Below, one piece after another: positions 44,765-53,437 of a stretch of DNA of 64,000 nt. Source of the stretch: an uncultured Porphyromonas sp. (GTDB lineage: Bacteria > Bacteroidota > Bacteroidia > Bacteroidales > Porphyromonadaceae); NCBI GenBank assembly GCA_934364985.1, contig CAKRMU010000008.1, forward strand, positions 1 through 64,000. The letters run 5' to 3'. The position numbers and the translations under genes are program-made. Each line of letters begins with the position of its first letter. Positions within the stretch are counted from its first letter, which is position 1. The notes beneath the pieces were generated by a model that saw nothing but the letters and a program-made list of their open reading frames with translations, was not told where the DNA came from and did no database searches.

Positions 44765-46588
44765 ATGATCATACCTAAAGATAACGTACAAGAAAGCATC
44801 AGTATCATACCAGAGCGTCCGGGGTGCTATACATACCGAGATGCGGATGGTCAAGTCATCTATGTGGGTAAGGCGAAAAATCTACGAAAGCGCATCGCAT
44901 CGTATTTCCAAAAGAGCGACAAAGATAGGAAGGTAAAAGCACTCCTAAGAGCATTCTCTACCATAGAATATATGGTGGTTGATAGCGAGTTGGATGCCCT
45001 ATTATTGGAGAATAACCTTATCAAACAATATCAACCTCAGTACAACGTAATGCTGAAAGAGGGGGATGGCTATCCTTTTGTCTGCATCAAGAAAGAACCT
45101 TTTCCCAGGGTTTTCGTAACATTTAAGCATATACAAGATGGCAGTCTCTACTTCGGTCCCTACCCCACAAGAGGTATGGCATGGACGCTTATCGCCCTAT
45201 TCAAAAAGATATATAAGTTCCGTACATGTGCTCTCAAACTCACTGAAGAGGGTATAGAAAAAGGAAGGTTTAAGGTCTGTCTAAAGTACCATATTGATAG
45301 ATGTAATGGTCCTTGCGAGGGATTTCAGACCAAAGAGCAGTACGACGAGATGATAGCTCAAGCCATAGAGATTTTACGTGGTAATATCTCAAACATCAAA
45401 GGGACACTTGAGAAACGGATGAAAGAAGCAAGCGACCAACTTGATTTTGAGCGAGCTTTGGAGATACAAAATACCCTTACTGCTCTCTGCACCTATCAGA
45501 CTAAAAGCACGATTATCACCAACGTCAAAGAAAACTCTTTAGTCGTGACGACGGGGAGCGATATAGATTCATTCTACGTTAATTATTTGGAGATTCACGA
45601 GGGGAATATCATAGCAGGGCGGACACTAGAATATAAAAAACAGCTCAAAGAATATGAGGAAGAGAGCGAATTTTTATCATCAGCCATCATTAACATATTG
45701 GAGAAAACTCACTATTCAATTGATGAATTGATCCTAGAAGAAGCCCCAACGTTTGGTGACTTCACGAGGTATATTATGACTTATCCAAAGCGTGGTGACA
45801 AACGGAAAATATTGGATCTCAGCCATCAAAATGTAGAGCAATACCTTAAAGATAAGCACAAACAAACGGAAAAAATGAATCCCGAACAGCGAAATACGCA
45901 AATCCTAAAGGAGCTGATGACTGCTGTAGGATTACCCAAACTTCCTTTCCACGTTGAAAGCTTTGATAACTCTAATATCCAAGGGAGCGACCCGGTTGCA
46001 AGCTGCATCGTTTTTAAGGGTGCCAAACCAAGCAAAAAGGACTACCGACTGTATCGCATTCAGGGAGTATCGGGCCCTGATGATTACGCTTCTATGCACG
46101 AAGTAGTGACACGACGCTATCAGAGAATTATTGAGGAGGGCGGAGAAATACCGGATTTGATCATAACCGATGGAGGAAAAGGGCAAATGGGTATCGTCAA
46201 AGGAGCTCTTGAGGAATTAGGCATTGAGATCCCCGTTATGGGCTTGGCAAAAGACGATAAGCACAATACGAATCAAGTACTTTATGGAGACCCTCCGCAA
46301 GTAGTAGGGGTGATGCAACGCAGTCAAGTATTCCATCTATTGGAGCGAGTACAAAATGAAGTCCATCGCTTTGCCATAACTTATCACCGCAAACTTCGTA
46401 GCAAACGGCAGACACACTCCGCATTAGACGATATTCCAGGTATTGGACCTATGTATAAACAGAAGTTAATAACCCACTTTAAGAGTGTCAAAAACATCAA
46501 GGAGCAAACCCTTAAGAGCCTACAAATGGTAATTGGTCAAAAGAAAGGCGAAGCAGTATATAATTATTTTAGAGACTTAGACAAATGA
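44765..46588 (+). CDS. uvrC: UvrABC system protein C (excinuclease)
   Basis: A 607-residue nucleotide-excision repair nuclease making both incisions around a lesion. The N-terminal GIY-YIG nuclease domain reads RPGCYTYRD then VIYVGKAKNLRKRIASYF. The UvrB-binding UVR motif (KEASDQLDFERALEIQNTL) is near residue 225. The RNase H-like domain has FDNSNIQGSDPVAS and ITDGGKGQMG. The helix-hairpin-helix pair at the end contains IPGIGPMYKQKL. It starts a five-gene run; its stop overlaps dtd by four bases. Confidence 0.96.
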   Translation: MIIPKDNVQESISIIPERPGCYTYRDADGQVIYVGKAKNLRKRIASYFQKSDKDRKVKALLRAFSTIEYMVVDSELDALLLENNLIKQYQPQYNVMLKEGDGYPFVCIKKEPFPRVFVTFKHIQDGSLYFGPYPTRGMAWTLIALFKKIYKFRTCALKLTEEGIEKGRFKVCLKYHIDRCNGPCEGFQTKEQYDEMIAQAIEILRGNISNIKGTLEKRMKEASDQLDFERALEIQNTLTALCTYQTKSTIITNVKENSLVVTTGSDIDSFYVNYLEIHEGNIIAGRTLEYKKQLKEYEEESEFLSSAIINILEKTHYSIDELILEEAPTFGDFTRYIMTYPKRGDKRKILDLSHQNVEQYLKDKHKQTEKMNPEQRNTQILKELMTAVGLPKLPFHVESFDNSNIQGSDPVASCIVFKGAKPSKKDYRLYRIQGVSGPDDYASMHEVVTRRYQRIIEEGGEIPDLIITDGGKGQMGIVKGALEELGIEIPVMGLAKDDKHNTNQVLYGDPPQVVGVMQRSQVFHLLERVQNEVHRFAITYHRKLRSKRQTHSALDDIPGIGPMYKQKLITHFKSVKNIKEQTLKSLQMVIGQKKGEAVYNYFRDLDK

Positions 46589-47034
46589 AAGTAGTCATCC
46601 AAAGAGTGCAGCACGCAGAAGTAACTGTAAATGGCGATATGGTAGGAAAGATAGGACAGGGGATGCTCATTCTTCACGGTGTAGAAGTGGGCGATACAGA
46701 TGACGACTTACAGTACATACTCAAAAAGACTTTACAACTTAGGATCTTTGATGACGCTAACGGCGTGATGAATGAGAGCATTCTGCAGCAACGTGGAGAC
46801 GTACTTTGCGTGTCTCAGTTTACGCTTTTAGCCAATACCAAAAAGGGTAACCGCCCCAGTTATATCAGTGCTGCCCCACCTGAGATTTCGCATCCTATGT
46901 ACGACAAATTCTGCCAACTGCTACAAGAAAATTTGGGTAAAACGGTGCAAAGAGGTATCTTTGGAGCAGATATGAAAGTGGCACTCCTCAATGACGGACC
47001 CGTCACAATCATCATAGATAGTCGCAATAGATGA
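46585..47034 (+). CDS. dtd: D-aminoacyl-tRNA deacylase
   Basis: A 149-residue proofreading enzyme that removes D-amino acids from mischarged tRNA. The family motifs SQFTLLANTKKGNRPSY and the Gly-cisPro equivalent near the C-terminus (NDGPVTIIID) are present. It overlaps uvrC by four bases and mazG by four bases, so all three are translationally coupled. Confidence 0.96.
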   Translation: MKVVIQRVQHAEVTVNGDMVGKIGQGMLILHGVEVGDTDDDLQYILKKTLQLRIFDDANGVMNESILQQRGDVLCVSQFTLLANTKKGNRPSYISAAPPEISHPMYDKFCQLLQENLGKTVQRGIFGADMKVALLNDGPVTIIIDSRNR

Positions 47035-47375
47035 ATGAGAGCATATCGATAAAAGAGATGCAGTCCATTGTAGATCAGTGGATAAATAAATATGGTGTCC
47101 GCTATTTTGAACCGCTGACTAACATGGCTATTCTTACCGAAGAAGTGGGTGAGGTTGCGAGGATAATGGCACGCCTTCATGGCGAACAAAGCAAGAAAGC
47201 AGAGGAAGATATCTCGACAGAAAAACTCGCTGATGAGCTCGCCGATGTACTATGGGTGGTCACTTGCATAGCCAATCAAACAGGGTGCGATCTTACAGAG
47301 GCATTCCGAAAGAATATCGAGAAAAAGACCTCCAGAGATAAGACAAGACATATCAGTAATACCAAATTAATATAA
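47031..47375 (+). CDS. MazG-type nucleotide pyrophosphohydrolase
   Basis: A 114-residue single-domain MazG protein with the metal-binding EVGEV and ADELADVLW helices (ExxE and ExxD motifs). It hydrolyses non-canonical or excess NTPs to NMP and pyrophosphate. Its size corresponds to one MazG module rather than the tandem E. coli form. It lies between dtd and deoC, fitting a house-cleaning role. Confidence 0.9.
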   Translation: MNESISIKEMQSIVDQWINKYGVRYFEPLTNMAILTEEVGEVARIMARLHGEQSKKAEEDISTEKLADELADVLWVVTCIANQTGCDLTEAFRKNIEKKTSRDKTRHISNTKLI

Positions 47376-47395
47376 CGCGAAAAAGAGAAAAAGAT

Positions 47396-48301
47396 ATGAA
47401 TAAAGACGGCCATCAACAACACGACAAAAGCCACGTAATGAAAAGTAAATTCGAAGAAGCTTTCGGAGCATTTCAGGATGCTCCATCAATGGAATCGGTA
47501 CAAGAGGAGGTCAGGAAGCTAATCAACACCAACTACGATGCACTTAACAATACCAAGAATATCAAATTCTTGCATAGTACTATCGACCTCACTTCACTCG
47601 GATCTGAGGACAATCAAGACCAAATATTCAACTTCGTTAAAGCCGTTAATGACCTTGACGACAACGATCCTACAATACCCCCGGTTGCAAGTATCTGTAC
47701 ATACCCAAACTTTGCACGCACAGTCAAAGACGCCTTGATGGTAGAGGACGTACACGTATGTTGCGTATCGGGTGCATTCCCAAGCTCACAAACATTTACC
47801 GAAGTTAAGGTAGCAGAGACACTTCTTGCCTTAAAAGATGGTGCCGATGAGATAGATATTGTGCTTCATCTTGGCAATTTCCTTAGTGGCGATTATCAAG
47901 CTGTCACTGATGAAATAGAGGAGCTTCGTGACGCTACAAAGGGGCATATCCTAAAAGTGATATTAGAGACAGGTGCATTAAAGACTACGGATAGCATCCA
48001 GAGAGCTAGTATACTTGCCCTCTTCTGTGATGCAGACTTCATCAAGACGTCAACCGGAAAAGGCTACCCAGGAGCATCGCTCGAAGCCGCATATGTTATG
48101 TGCAACGTGCTAAAGCAATATTACGAATTATACGGTATTAAAAAGGGATTCAAAGCATCAGGAGGTATACGTACCACTGAGGAGGCTATCAAGTACTTGT
48201 GCATCGTCAAGGGAGTATTAGGCGAGGAATGGATGACGAATGAATTATTCAGAATAGGAGCAAGTTCGCTTGAAGGTGACCTGCTAAAGCACCTAAAATA
48301 A
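47396..48301 (+). CDS. deoC: Deoxyribose-phosphate aldolase
   Basis: A 301-residue class I aldolase that splits 2-deoxyribose-5-phosphate into acetaldehyde and glyceraldehyde-3-phosphate. The Schiff-base Lys lies in GHILKVILETG, and the second active-site Lys in DFIKTSTGKGYPGAS. FKASGGIRTTEEA is the phosphate-binding segment. A 40-residue N-terminal extension relative to E. coli DeoC is usual in Bacteroidota. Its stop overlaps the aroA start by one base. Confidence 0.95.
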   Translation: MNKDGHQQHDKSHVMKSKFEEAFGAFQDAPSMESVQEEVRKLINTNYDALNNTKNIKFLHSTIDLTSLGSEDNQDQIFNFVKAVNDLDDNDPTIPPVASICTYPNFARTVKDALMVEDVHVCCVSGAFPSSQTFTEVKVAETLLALKDGADEIDIVLHLGNFLSGDYQAVTDEIEELRDATKGHILKVILETGALKTTDSIQRASILALFCDADFIKTSTGKGYPGASLEAAYVMCNVLKQYYELYGIKKGFKASGGIRTTEEAIKYLCIVKGVLGEEWMTNELFRIGASSLEGDLLKHLK

Positions 48302-49509
48302 TGCCGATAACCATCATTGGGAAACGCCCGCTGTTGCCATATCAAACTACAATAGAGTTACCCTATAGTAAGAGTATTGGCATAAGGCAACTTCTCATAG
48401 CCTATTTAAGAAATGAGCCACTTCCCCTTCTTGATGCTGGGGAAGAAGCTCATTTTTTGTTTTGCGACGACCTCCTCGTTTTTTATAATGCTCTTAAAGA
48501 GTTACGAGGAAAAGCGAGCTACGAAGTGATTACCTTAGAGTGCGGTAGTAGTGCCACTACTATGCGCTTTTTTATAGTATTAGCTCTCTACAGACAGTCA
48601 CTCACGAAGTTAGAAGGTTCGCAACAATTACTTAATAGGATAGCAAAAGACGATCTGGATTTTATAAAACAGATCGGGGGTGACTACTATATAGTACCAG
48701 AGAGAGGATATATTAATATTCGCCCTCCAAAGAAACTTAGAGATACACATATCGTATCAAACTGGCACACCAATCAATATCTAAGTGCATTCGCTATCTG
48801 CAACGAGTTTTATAAAGAACAAATTACTTTCGACATAGATACCCTTAAAACGTCTTTTTCCTACTTCCAATTAACCCAGGAAATTCTGAAAAAAGTGGAA
48901 CTAAAAGGATTGGAGAGGGACTGGAGTGCTGCGGCATTTTGGTACCAGTTGCTTGCTTCCTCCCCTACCCTAAAACAAATAACCTTACCCGGCTTGACCC
49001 TTAATAGTCCACAGCCTGATAGCCGTATTGCTTCGATATTTAGCCTGTTTGGTGTTGAAACGATTCAGAATAAAGATGCTGTCGTTGTCCGCAAACCCAG
49101 AAAACGGACATTACCCAAAAAGATTGACTTAGACCTGAGCAACAACTTAGATCTATTCATACCACTTGCCTTGACTACATTCACTCTCGGAATACCCTTT
49201 ACTTTTACAGGAATTGAGCCTTTAAGGCGAAAAGAAAGCGATCGATTAACCACTTTCCAAAACATCATTTTGAGCTATTATGAAGCCATTTTTACGACGA
49301 CAATTAATAGTATTTCTTGGGATGGAAGCAAAGAGAATATCACAAAGGTGGCAGTCGAATTACCCCCCTCATACGATCATCGTATCGCAATGGGAAGCAC
49401 GATGTTTGCCTTGACTCAGCCTACAACTACACATATACCCGATGCCGATGCCTTCACCAAAAGCTACCCAAGTTTCTTTAACGACATCGAGAAGATAATA
49501 CATAACTAA
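48301..49509 (+). CDS. aroA: 3-phosphoshikimate 1-carboxyvinyltransferase (EPSP synthase), divergent
   Basis: A 402-residue protein recognised by scattered EPSP-synthase motifs: PYSKSIGIRQLL (N-terminal Lys/Ser loop), GSSATTMRFF (phosphate-binding GSSGTT-like), PLRRKESDRLTTF and DHRIAMG, and KSYPSFF at the end. It catalyses the sixth shikimate step, forming EPSP from shikimate-3-phosphate and PEP. It is shorter and clearly more divergent than standard AroA (about 427), for example the N-terminal loop lacks the usual GDKSIS-like context and the middle third is barely conserved. Shikimate kinase lies 2.9 kb downstream, which supports a working pathway. Confidence 0.85.
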   Translation: MPITIIGKRPLLPYQTTIELPYSKSIGIRQLLIAYLRNEPLPLLDAGEEAHFLFCDDLLVFYNALKELRGKASYEVITLECGSSATTMRFFIVLALYRQSLTKLEGSQQLLNRIAKDDLDFIKQIGGDYYIVPERGYINIRPPKKLRDTHIVSNWHTNQYLSAFAICNEFYKEQITFDIDTLKTSFSYFQLTQEILKKVELKGLERDWSAAAFWYQLLASSPTLKQITLPGLTLNSPQPDSRIASIFSLFGVETIQNKDAVVVRKPRKRTLPKKIDLDLSNNLDLFIPLALTTFTLGIPFTFTGIEPLRRKESDRLTTFQNIILSYYEAIFTTTINSISWDGSKENITKVAVELPPSYDHRIAMGSTMFALTQPTTTHIPDADAFTKSYPSFFNDIEKIIHN

Positions 49510-49554
49510 GCTAAATTCCTCATTAAAAGGATGGCTTATATCAAAAATTAGAGG

Positions 49555-49562
49555 TAACTTTG
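49555..49562 (+). promoter_or_regulatory. -7 box for tRNA-His
   Basis: TAACTTTG ends 27 bases before the mature tRNA start, a distance typical of a tRNA promoter. Confidence 0.55.
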
Positions 49563-49589
49563 CCGACACACCCGAAAAGGGAGTGACAT

Positions 49590-49663
49590 GGTGAATGTAG
49601 CTCAGCTGGTAGAGTCCTGGATTGTGGTTCCAGTTGTCGCGGGTTCGAGTCCCGTCGTTCACC
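49590..49663 (+). tRNA. tRNA-His (GTG anticodon)
   Basis: The full cloverleaf is visible. The acceptor stem pairs GTGAATG with CGTTCAC. The extra G at -1 (49590) faces the discriminator C (49663), the mark of tRNA-His. The D-arm contains GCTCAGCTGGTAGAGT. The anticodon stem is CTGGA/TCCAG with loop TTGTGGT, and GTG lies at 49624-49626. The T-arm loop is TTCGAGT. The 3' CCA is not fully encoded (CCC follows). Confidence 0.97.
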
Positions 49664-49801
49664 CTACTTTGTAATAGTAAATTGTTTTTAAGTAGCTATG
49701 GTCTGATTTGGGCTATAGCTACTTTTTTTGTGTGTTAAAGTACTCACTACTTAACTCCTTATTAACCAATATCCTATACCTACGTAAGATGTCACTGAAA
49801 A

Positions 49802-49887
49802 TAGATACTTGGTATTCGCCGAAACTAATACCAAGTATTTGTCCGGACGAATTCCCTATATTTGCTGAGGCGAATACCAGGTATCCC
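49802..49887. repeat. 17/6 repeat array F, four units
   Basis: Units are TAGATACTTGGTATTCG, CTAATACCAAGTATTTG, CGAATTCCCTATATTTG and CGAATACCAGGTATCCC. Spacers are CCGAAA, TCCGGA and CTGAGG. Units 1 and 2 are complementary. It sits about 47 bases upstream of the -7 box of the S46 peptidase gene. Confidence 0.9.
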
Positions 49888-49933
49888 CAAAGACGAGTAC
49901 CGATAAAGATTTTTCTACTTGTAGCAAAAAGAT

Positions 49934-49941
49934 TAAATTTG
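49934..49941 (+). promoter_or_regulatory. -7 box for the S46 peptidase
   Basis: TAAATTTG matches TAnnTTTG and gives a leader of about 30 bases. Array F lies directly upstream, in activator or repressor position. Confidence 0.5.
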
Positions 49942-49977
49942 TGGCAGAAATAATTATAACTTGTAATATACGTAATT

Positions 49978-52077
49978 ATGAAGCATTTAAGACTTACACT
50001 TTTGTTGGGTATGCTCCTGATATTGGCTCCTATTGCCAAAGCTGATAAAGGGATGTACCTCATCAATTCAATTAAGCAGGAGAATATGGACCGAATGCGT
50101 GAGCTTGGTCTTAAACTCTCAAGCGAGGATCTTTACAACGAAAATGGTACCAGCCTGTCAAGTGCTGTAGCTATCTTTGATAACGGATGCACCTCTATCA
50201 CCGTATCAAATGACGGCTTACTCTTTACTAATCACCACTGTGGATATCGCTCTATCCAGAGTCAGAGTAGCGTAGAGCACGATTACCTTAAGAATGGATT
50301 TGTGGCACACTCTCGTGCTGAGGAGCTACCTATCCCCGATCTTAAGGTAAAGTACCTTCGTGAGTTCGTGGACGTCACTAGTGAAGTTTTAGCAGCCGTT
50401 GAGGGTATAGATAACGAGATGGAGCGACTAATGGCGATACAAACGGCAGCCAACTTAATAGCAGCTAAGTACAACAATGACCATACGGAAGCTGCTGTTT
50501 ACCCATTTTACGAATATAATGCGTATTACCTCGTGGTTTACGATGTATTTACCGACGTGCGTATGGTGCTTGCACCCCCTACTTCTATGGGTAAATTCGG
50601 TGCCGATACAGACAACTGGATGTGGCCCCGTCACACTAACGACTTCTCAGTATTCCGCGTATACGCCGATAAGGATAATAAACCTGCCGACTATTCAGCC
50701 GATAACCAGCCCTACAAACCTCGCCACTTCGCTAAAGTTTCTCTACGCGGTGTCAAGGAGGGAGACTATGCCATGACCATCGGCTTCCCAGGTAGCACCG
50801 ACCGCTACCTTAGCTCTTGGGGCGTTGTTAATAGGATGGAAAATGAAAACGCTCCTCGCATCCTTGTCCGCGGTATCAAGCAAGACATCTGGATGAAGTA
50901 TATGGAAGCAGACCCTGCTATCCGCATCCAATATGCAAGTAAGTACGCCGGAAGCTCTAACTATTGGAAGAATTCCATCGGAATGAATAAAGGTCTTCGT
51001 AAGCTCAATGTAGTGGCATCCAAGCAACAGAAAGAGCGTGAGTTTGCAGAGTGGGTATCTAAAGACGCTGCTCGTACTGCCAAGTATGGCTTTGTCCTTG
51101 ATAGCCTTCGCATCCCATTAGAGACCCTGAGCAAGCTGAGTTATGATATGACTATCCTCTCCGAAGCAATCAGCGGTACGGAGTTTAGGAGATTCGTAGC
51201 TATGCCAAGCGAAGACCTAAACGCATTTGATGCAGATGCTCTATACAAAGACTTTAATACCCAAGTAGGTTTAGCCACATTGCCTGCTATGCTCAAGGTG
51301 ACTAAAGAGCAAGTAGCTCCCGAAAACCTACCATCTATTTTCCAGACTATTGATGAGGAGTTTGGTGGTAACTACGAAAAATATGCTCAGTATGTGTACG
51401 ATAACTCTGTGGTTCTTCATAAAGACCGTATGATTGAAGCCCTAAAGAACTATCAGTTATTTAACACTGCTCACGAGACTGATCCTGCTGTAGTACTTGT
51501 TAAGAGCTATCAAGATGTCCTCATAAAGCTGAATAATGAGGCGAGAGATTACGCCTTTATGTACCTCAAGGGGCGTCGTCTCTTTATGGCCGGCTTACAA
51601 GAGATGAGCGATGAGTATCTACCAAGTGACGCCAACTTTACGATGCGCCTCAGCTATGGTTCGGTAGGTGGTTACCGCCCATACGATGGTGCTTACTACA
51701 ATTACTTCACTACACAGCAGGGTGTATTTGATAAACAAGATCCGAATAGTAGCGAATTTGCTGTACAACCAGAGATATTAAATATGATGCAAAATAAGGA
51801 GTTTGGTCAGTATGCTGATACCGATGGCGACCTCCACTTATGCTTCTTAAGTAATAATGATATCACTGGTGGTAACTCAGGCAGCCCAGTATTTGATGGC
51901 GAAGGTAACGTGATTGGGCTCGCATTTGATGGCAACTGGGAAGCTATGAGTGGCGATATCGAGTTTGAGCCTAACCTACAACGCACTATCTCAGTGGACA
52001 TTCGCTATGTACTCTGGGCTATTGAGCATTGGGGTAAAGCTAATCATATCATTGACGAACTTACGCTCGTAAAGTAG
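49978..52077 (+). CDS. S46-family dipeptidyl-peptidase, DPP7-type
   Basis: A 699-residue periplasmic or cell-surface serine peptidase that removes N-terminal dipeptides and so feeds asaccharolytic growth. The signal peptide is MKHLRLTLLLGMLLILAPIA plus KA. Catalytic His is in TNHHCGY (residues 84-90). Catalytic Ser is S634 in GGNSGSPVF. The residue 18 positions after the Ser sets P1 choice in this family: Arg in acidic-specific DPP11, Gly in hydrophobic-preferring DPP7. Here it is G652 (AFDGNW), so I call it DPP7-type. Length is close to the family norm (about 710). Confidence 0.92.
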   Translation: MKHLRLTLLLGMLLILAPIAKADKGMYLINSIKQENMDRMRELGLKLSSEDLYNENGTSLSSAVAIFDNGCTSITVSNDGLLFTNHHCGYRSIQSQSSVEHDYLKNGFVAHSRAEELPIPDLKVKYLREFVDVTSEVLAAVEGIDNEMERLMAIQTAANLIAAKYNNDHTEAAVYPFYEYNAYYLVVYDVFTDVRMVLAPPTSMGKFGADTDNWMWPRHTNDFSVFRVYADKDNKPADYSADNQPYKPRHFAKVSLRGVKEGDYAMTIGFPGSTDRYLSSWGVVNRMENENAPRILVRGIKQDIWMKYMEADPAIRIQYASKYAGSSNYWKNSIGMNKGLRKLNVVASKQQKEREFAEWVSKDAARTAKYGFVLDSLRIPLETLSKLSYDMTILSEAISGTEFRRFVAMPSEDLNAFDADALYKDFNTQVGLATLPAMLKVTKEQVAPENLPSIFQTIDEEFGGNYEKYAQYVYDNSVVLHKDRMIEALKNYQLFNTAHETDPAVVLVKSYQDVLIKLNNEARDYAFMYLKGRRLFMAGLQEMSDEYLPSDANFTMRLSYGSVGGYRPYDGAYYNYFTTQQGVFDKQDPNSSEFAVQPEILNMMQNKEFGQYADTDGDLHLCFLSNNDITGGNSGSPVFDGEGNVIGLAFDGNWEAMSGDIEFEPNLQRTISVDIRYVLWAIEHWGKANHIIDELTLVK

Positions 52078-52115
52078 TATAATAGAGGATATAGGCATTC
52101 TCCCCTACCCTCTCT

Positions 52116-52147
52116 AAAGGCTAACACATTAGGGTAAACCTTTAGCA
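52116..52147 (+). terminator. Hairpin after the S46 peptidase
   Basis: CTAAAGG and CCTTTAG can pair, with an inner CTAA/TTAG stem around CACA. It lies about 40 bases after the stop. There is only a modest T-rich context, so the terminator role is tentative. Confidence 0.4.
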
Positions 52148-52158
52148 CTTTTATTGAT

Positions 52159-52237
52159 ACCCTACCTTCTGTTTTGTCACCATCGGCATTGTAGTTGAAG
52201 CACAACTACTTACCATTAGTGACGCAGTAGGTAGGGT
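52159..52237. ncRNA. Nested three-stem imperfect palindrome, possible structured RNA
   Basis: The outer stem ACCCTACCTTCTG pairs with CAGTAGGTAGGGT (one mismatch). The middle stem is GTCAC/GTGAC. The inner stem GTAGTTG/CAACTAC has the loop AAGCA. The three stems are nested with short internal loops, forming one continuous rod about 79 nt long. It lies between the peptidase gene and aroK, next to array G. It could be a 3' UTR structure, a small RNA or a terminator; both strands fold equally. Confidence 0.5.
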
Positions 52238-52259
52238 GTTATATTAAAATCAATATTAA

Positions 52260-52345
52260 TGGATACCCTAAATTAGCTAAGACTAATACCAGGTATTCGT
52301 CGAGGCAAATACCAAGTATTTGTTTAGGCTGATAGCAAGTACACA
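52260..52345. repeat. 17/6 repeat array G, four units
   Basis: Units are TGGATACCCTAAATTAG, CTAATACCAGGTATTCG, CAAATACCAAGTATTTG and CTGATAGCAAGTACACA. Spacers are CTAAGA, TCGAGG and TTTAGG. The central two units are each near-perfect palindromes (AATACC..GTATT). It ends 33 bases before the aroK ATG. Confidence 0.9.
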
Positions 52346-52378
52346 CTTTGGCTCATATCTGAATAAAAAATATCAATA

Positions 52379-52921
52379 ATGGAGGTAAATAGAATCTTTA
52401 TTATAGGCTTTACAGCAGTGGGCAAGACGACGATTGGTAGACGCCTTGCCAAGAAATTAGGGTGGAGGTTTATAGATACCGATGCTTTCATAGAGGAAAG
52501 ATACCACTGCACAGTAGCGACAATGGTAGAAAGCTGTGGAATAGATAAGTTTAGAAAACGTGAGAAAGTCACACTGATTGAAGTGGCACAAGTGGAGCAG
52601 TGTGTAGTATCAACGGGAGGAGGCATGGCAATATACAGCGACAACTTAAAGAGGATGAAAGAGCGTGGTTTAGTGGTATTTCTTAAAGCCTCTATAGAGG
52701 TACTCACTGAGCGTTTATTCATGGTTCAGGAGAGTCGCCCTTTGGTATCTGGATTAGATAACGAGGGTATCCGTTCGTACGTTACCTCTACCCTACCCCT
52801 ACGTATGCCTTATTATGAGGAGGCAGATGTCACCATTGACGCAGAGCAATTGACATCTGAGGAGGACGAAGAGAGGATAGTAAATGAGATTATTAATGCC
52901 ATTCATCTCAACAAAAAATAG
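52379..52921 (+). CDS. aroK: Shikimate kinase
   Basis: A 180-residue kinase phosphorylating shikimate at O3. P-loop GFTAVGKTTIGRRLA, shikimate-binding FIDTDAFIEE, FRKREK (Arg contact), VVSTGGGMA, and lid RPLV are present in order. It precedes the enzyme encoded by aroA in the pathway, though the genes are separated by tRNA-His and the peptidase. No clear promoter is seen other than sequence overlapping array G. Confidence 0.94.
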   Translation: MEVNRIFIIGFTAVGKTTIGRRLAKKLGWRFIDTDAFIEERYHCTVATMVESCGIDKFRKREKVTLIEVAQVEQCVVSTGGGMAIYSDNLKRMKERGLVVFLKASIEVLTERLFMVQESRPLVSGLDNEGIRSYVTSTLPLRMPYYEEADVTIDAEQLTSEEDEERIVNEIINAIHLNKK

Positions 52922-53422
52922 CATTTATTTTGTCTAAAATACCCACTTATGCACATAACTCACAGCCATCATCATATTATTATATATATAAAGGAGAACC
53001 ACTCTACGAACTAATGGGTCAATGAGTGCTATATATAAATAAGATAATAATGCTTGTGAGTTTTGTTAGTGAAACATTTGCAATCTTATAGTTACAAGTG
53101 CGAAGAAGTGAAAGCTTGATTTTTATTCAACCTTTACTAACACTTTACTAACAACTTAAATCCCTATATTTAGAGTAATTTTGTGGTAATGTGAATAACT
53201 CCTTTTTGTATTGTGCATAATATTTTTATGCGTAATGTAATAGAAAATAATTGTTGGTAACCTGTTCGTAACTTATCAGTAATTCATTAGTCATAATACT
53301 TGATAATCTCAAAGATTATTGTACTAATATTCCTTACGAAAAATCCAAGTTTTTAAGCTATTTTTTTTGCACAACTTATCCACATTATATTAACATTCTG
53401 TGGTGCATAAATTATTGTTTGG
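52922..53422. other. Candidate chromosomal replication origin (oriC)
   Basis: About 500 bp of AT-rich non-coding DNA with four exact DnaA boxes (TTATNCACA): TTATGCACA at 52947-52955, complement TTATTCACA at 53190-53198, complement TTATGCACA at 53212-53220, and TTATCCACA at 53376-53384. A fifth at 53402-53410 has one mismatch. TATTATTATATATATAAA near 52975-52992 could be the unwinding element. Sampled rows left of here (37-52 kb) are C-rich on the plus strand and rows to the right G-rich, whichever strand is coding. parS is 8.4 kb away. Confidence 0.65.
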
Positions 53423-53430
53423 TACTTTTG
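53423..53430 (+). promoter_or_regulatory. -7 box for the U32 peptidase
   Basis: TACTTTTG matches TAnnTTTG but ends only seven bases before the ATG at 53438. The mRNA would be almost leaderless, or translation starts at the in-frame GTG at 53468, for which GGAGGAAAAAGG would then be leader. Confidence 0.45.
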
Positions 53431-53437
53431 TATTGAT

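Noticed and set aside
44587..44808. 73-codon minus-strand frame in the mnmG-uvrC gap
   Set aside because: It runs across array E and into the uvrC start on the opposite strand; composition follows the repeat units.
49369..49662. 97-codon minus-strand frame beginning MNDGTRTRDNWNHNPG
   Set aside because: This is the usual artefact of translating the complement of a tRNA gene (tRNA-His at 49590-49663).
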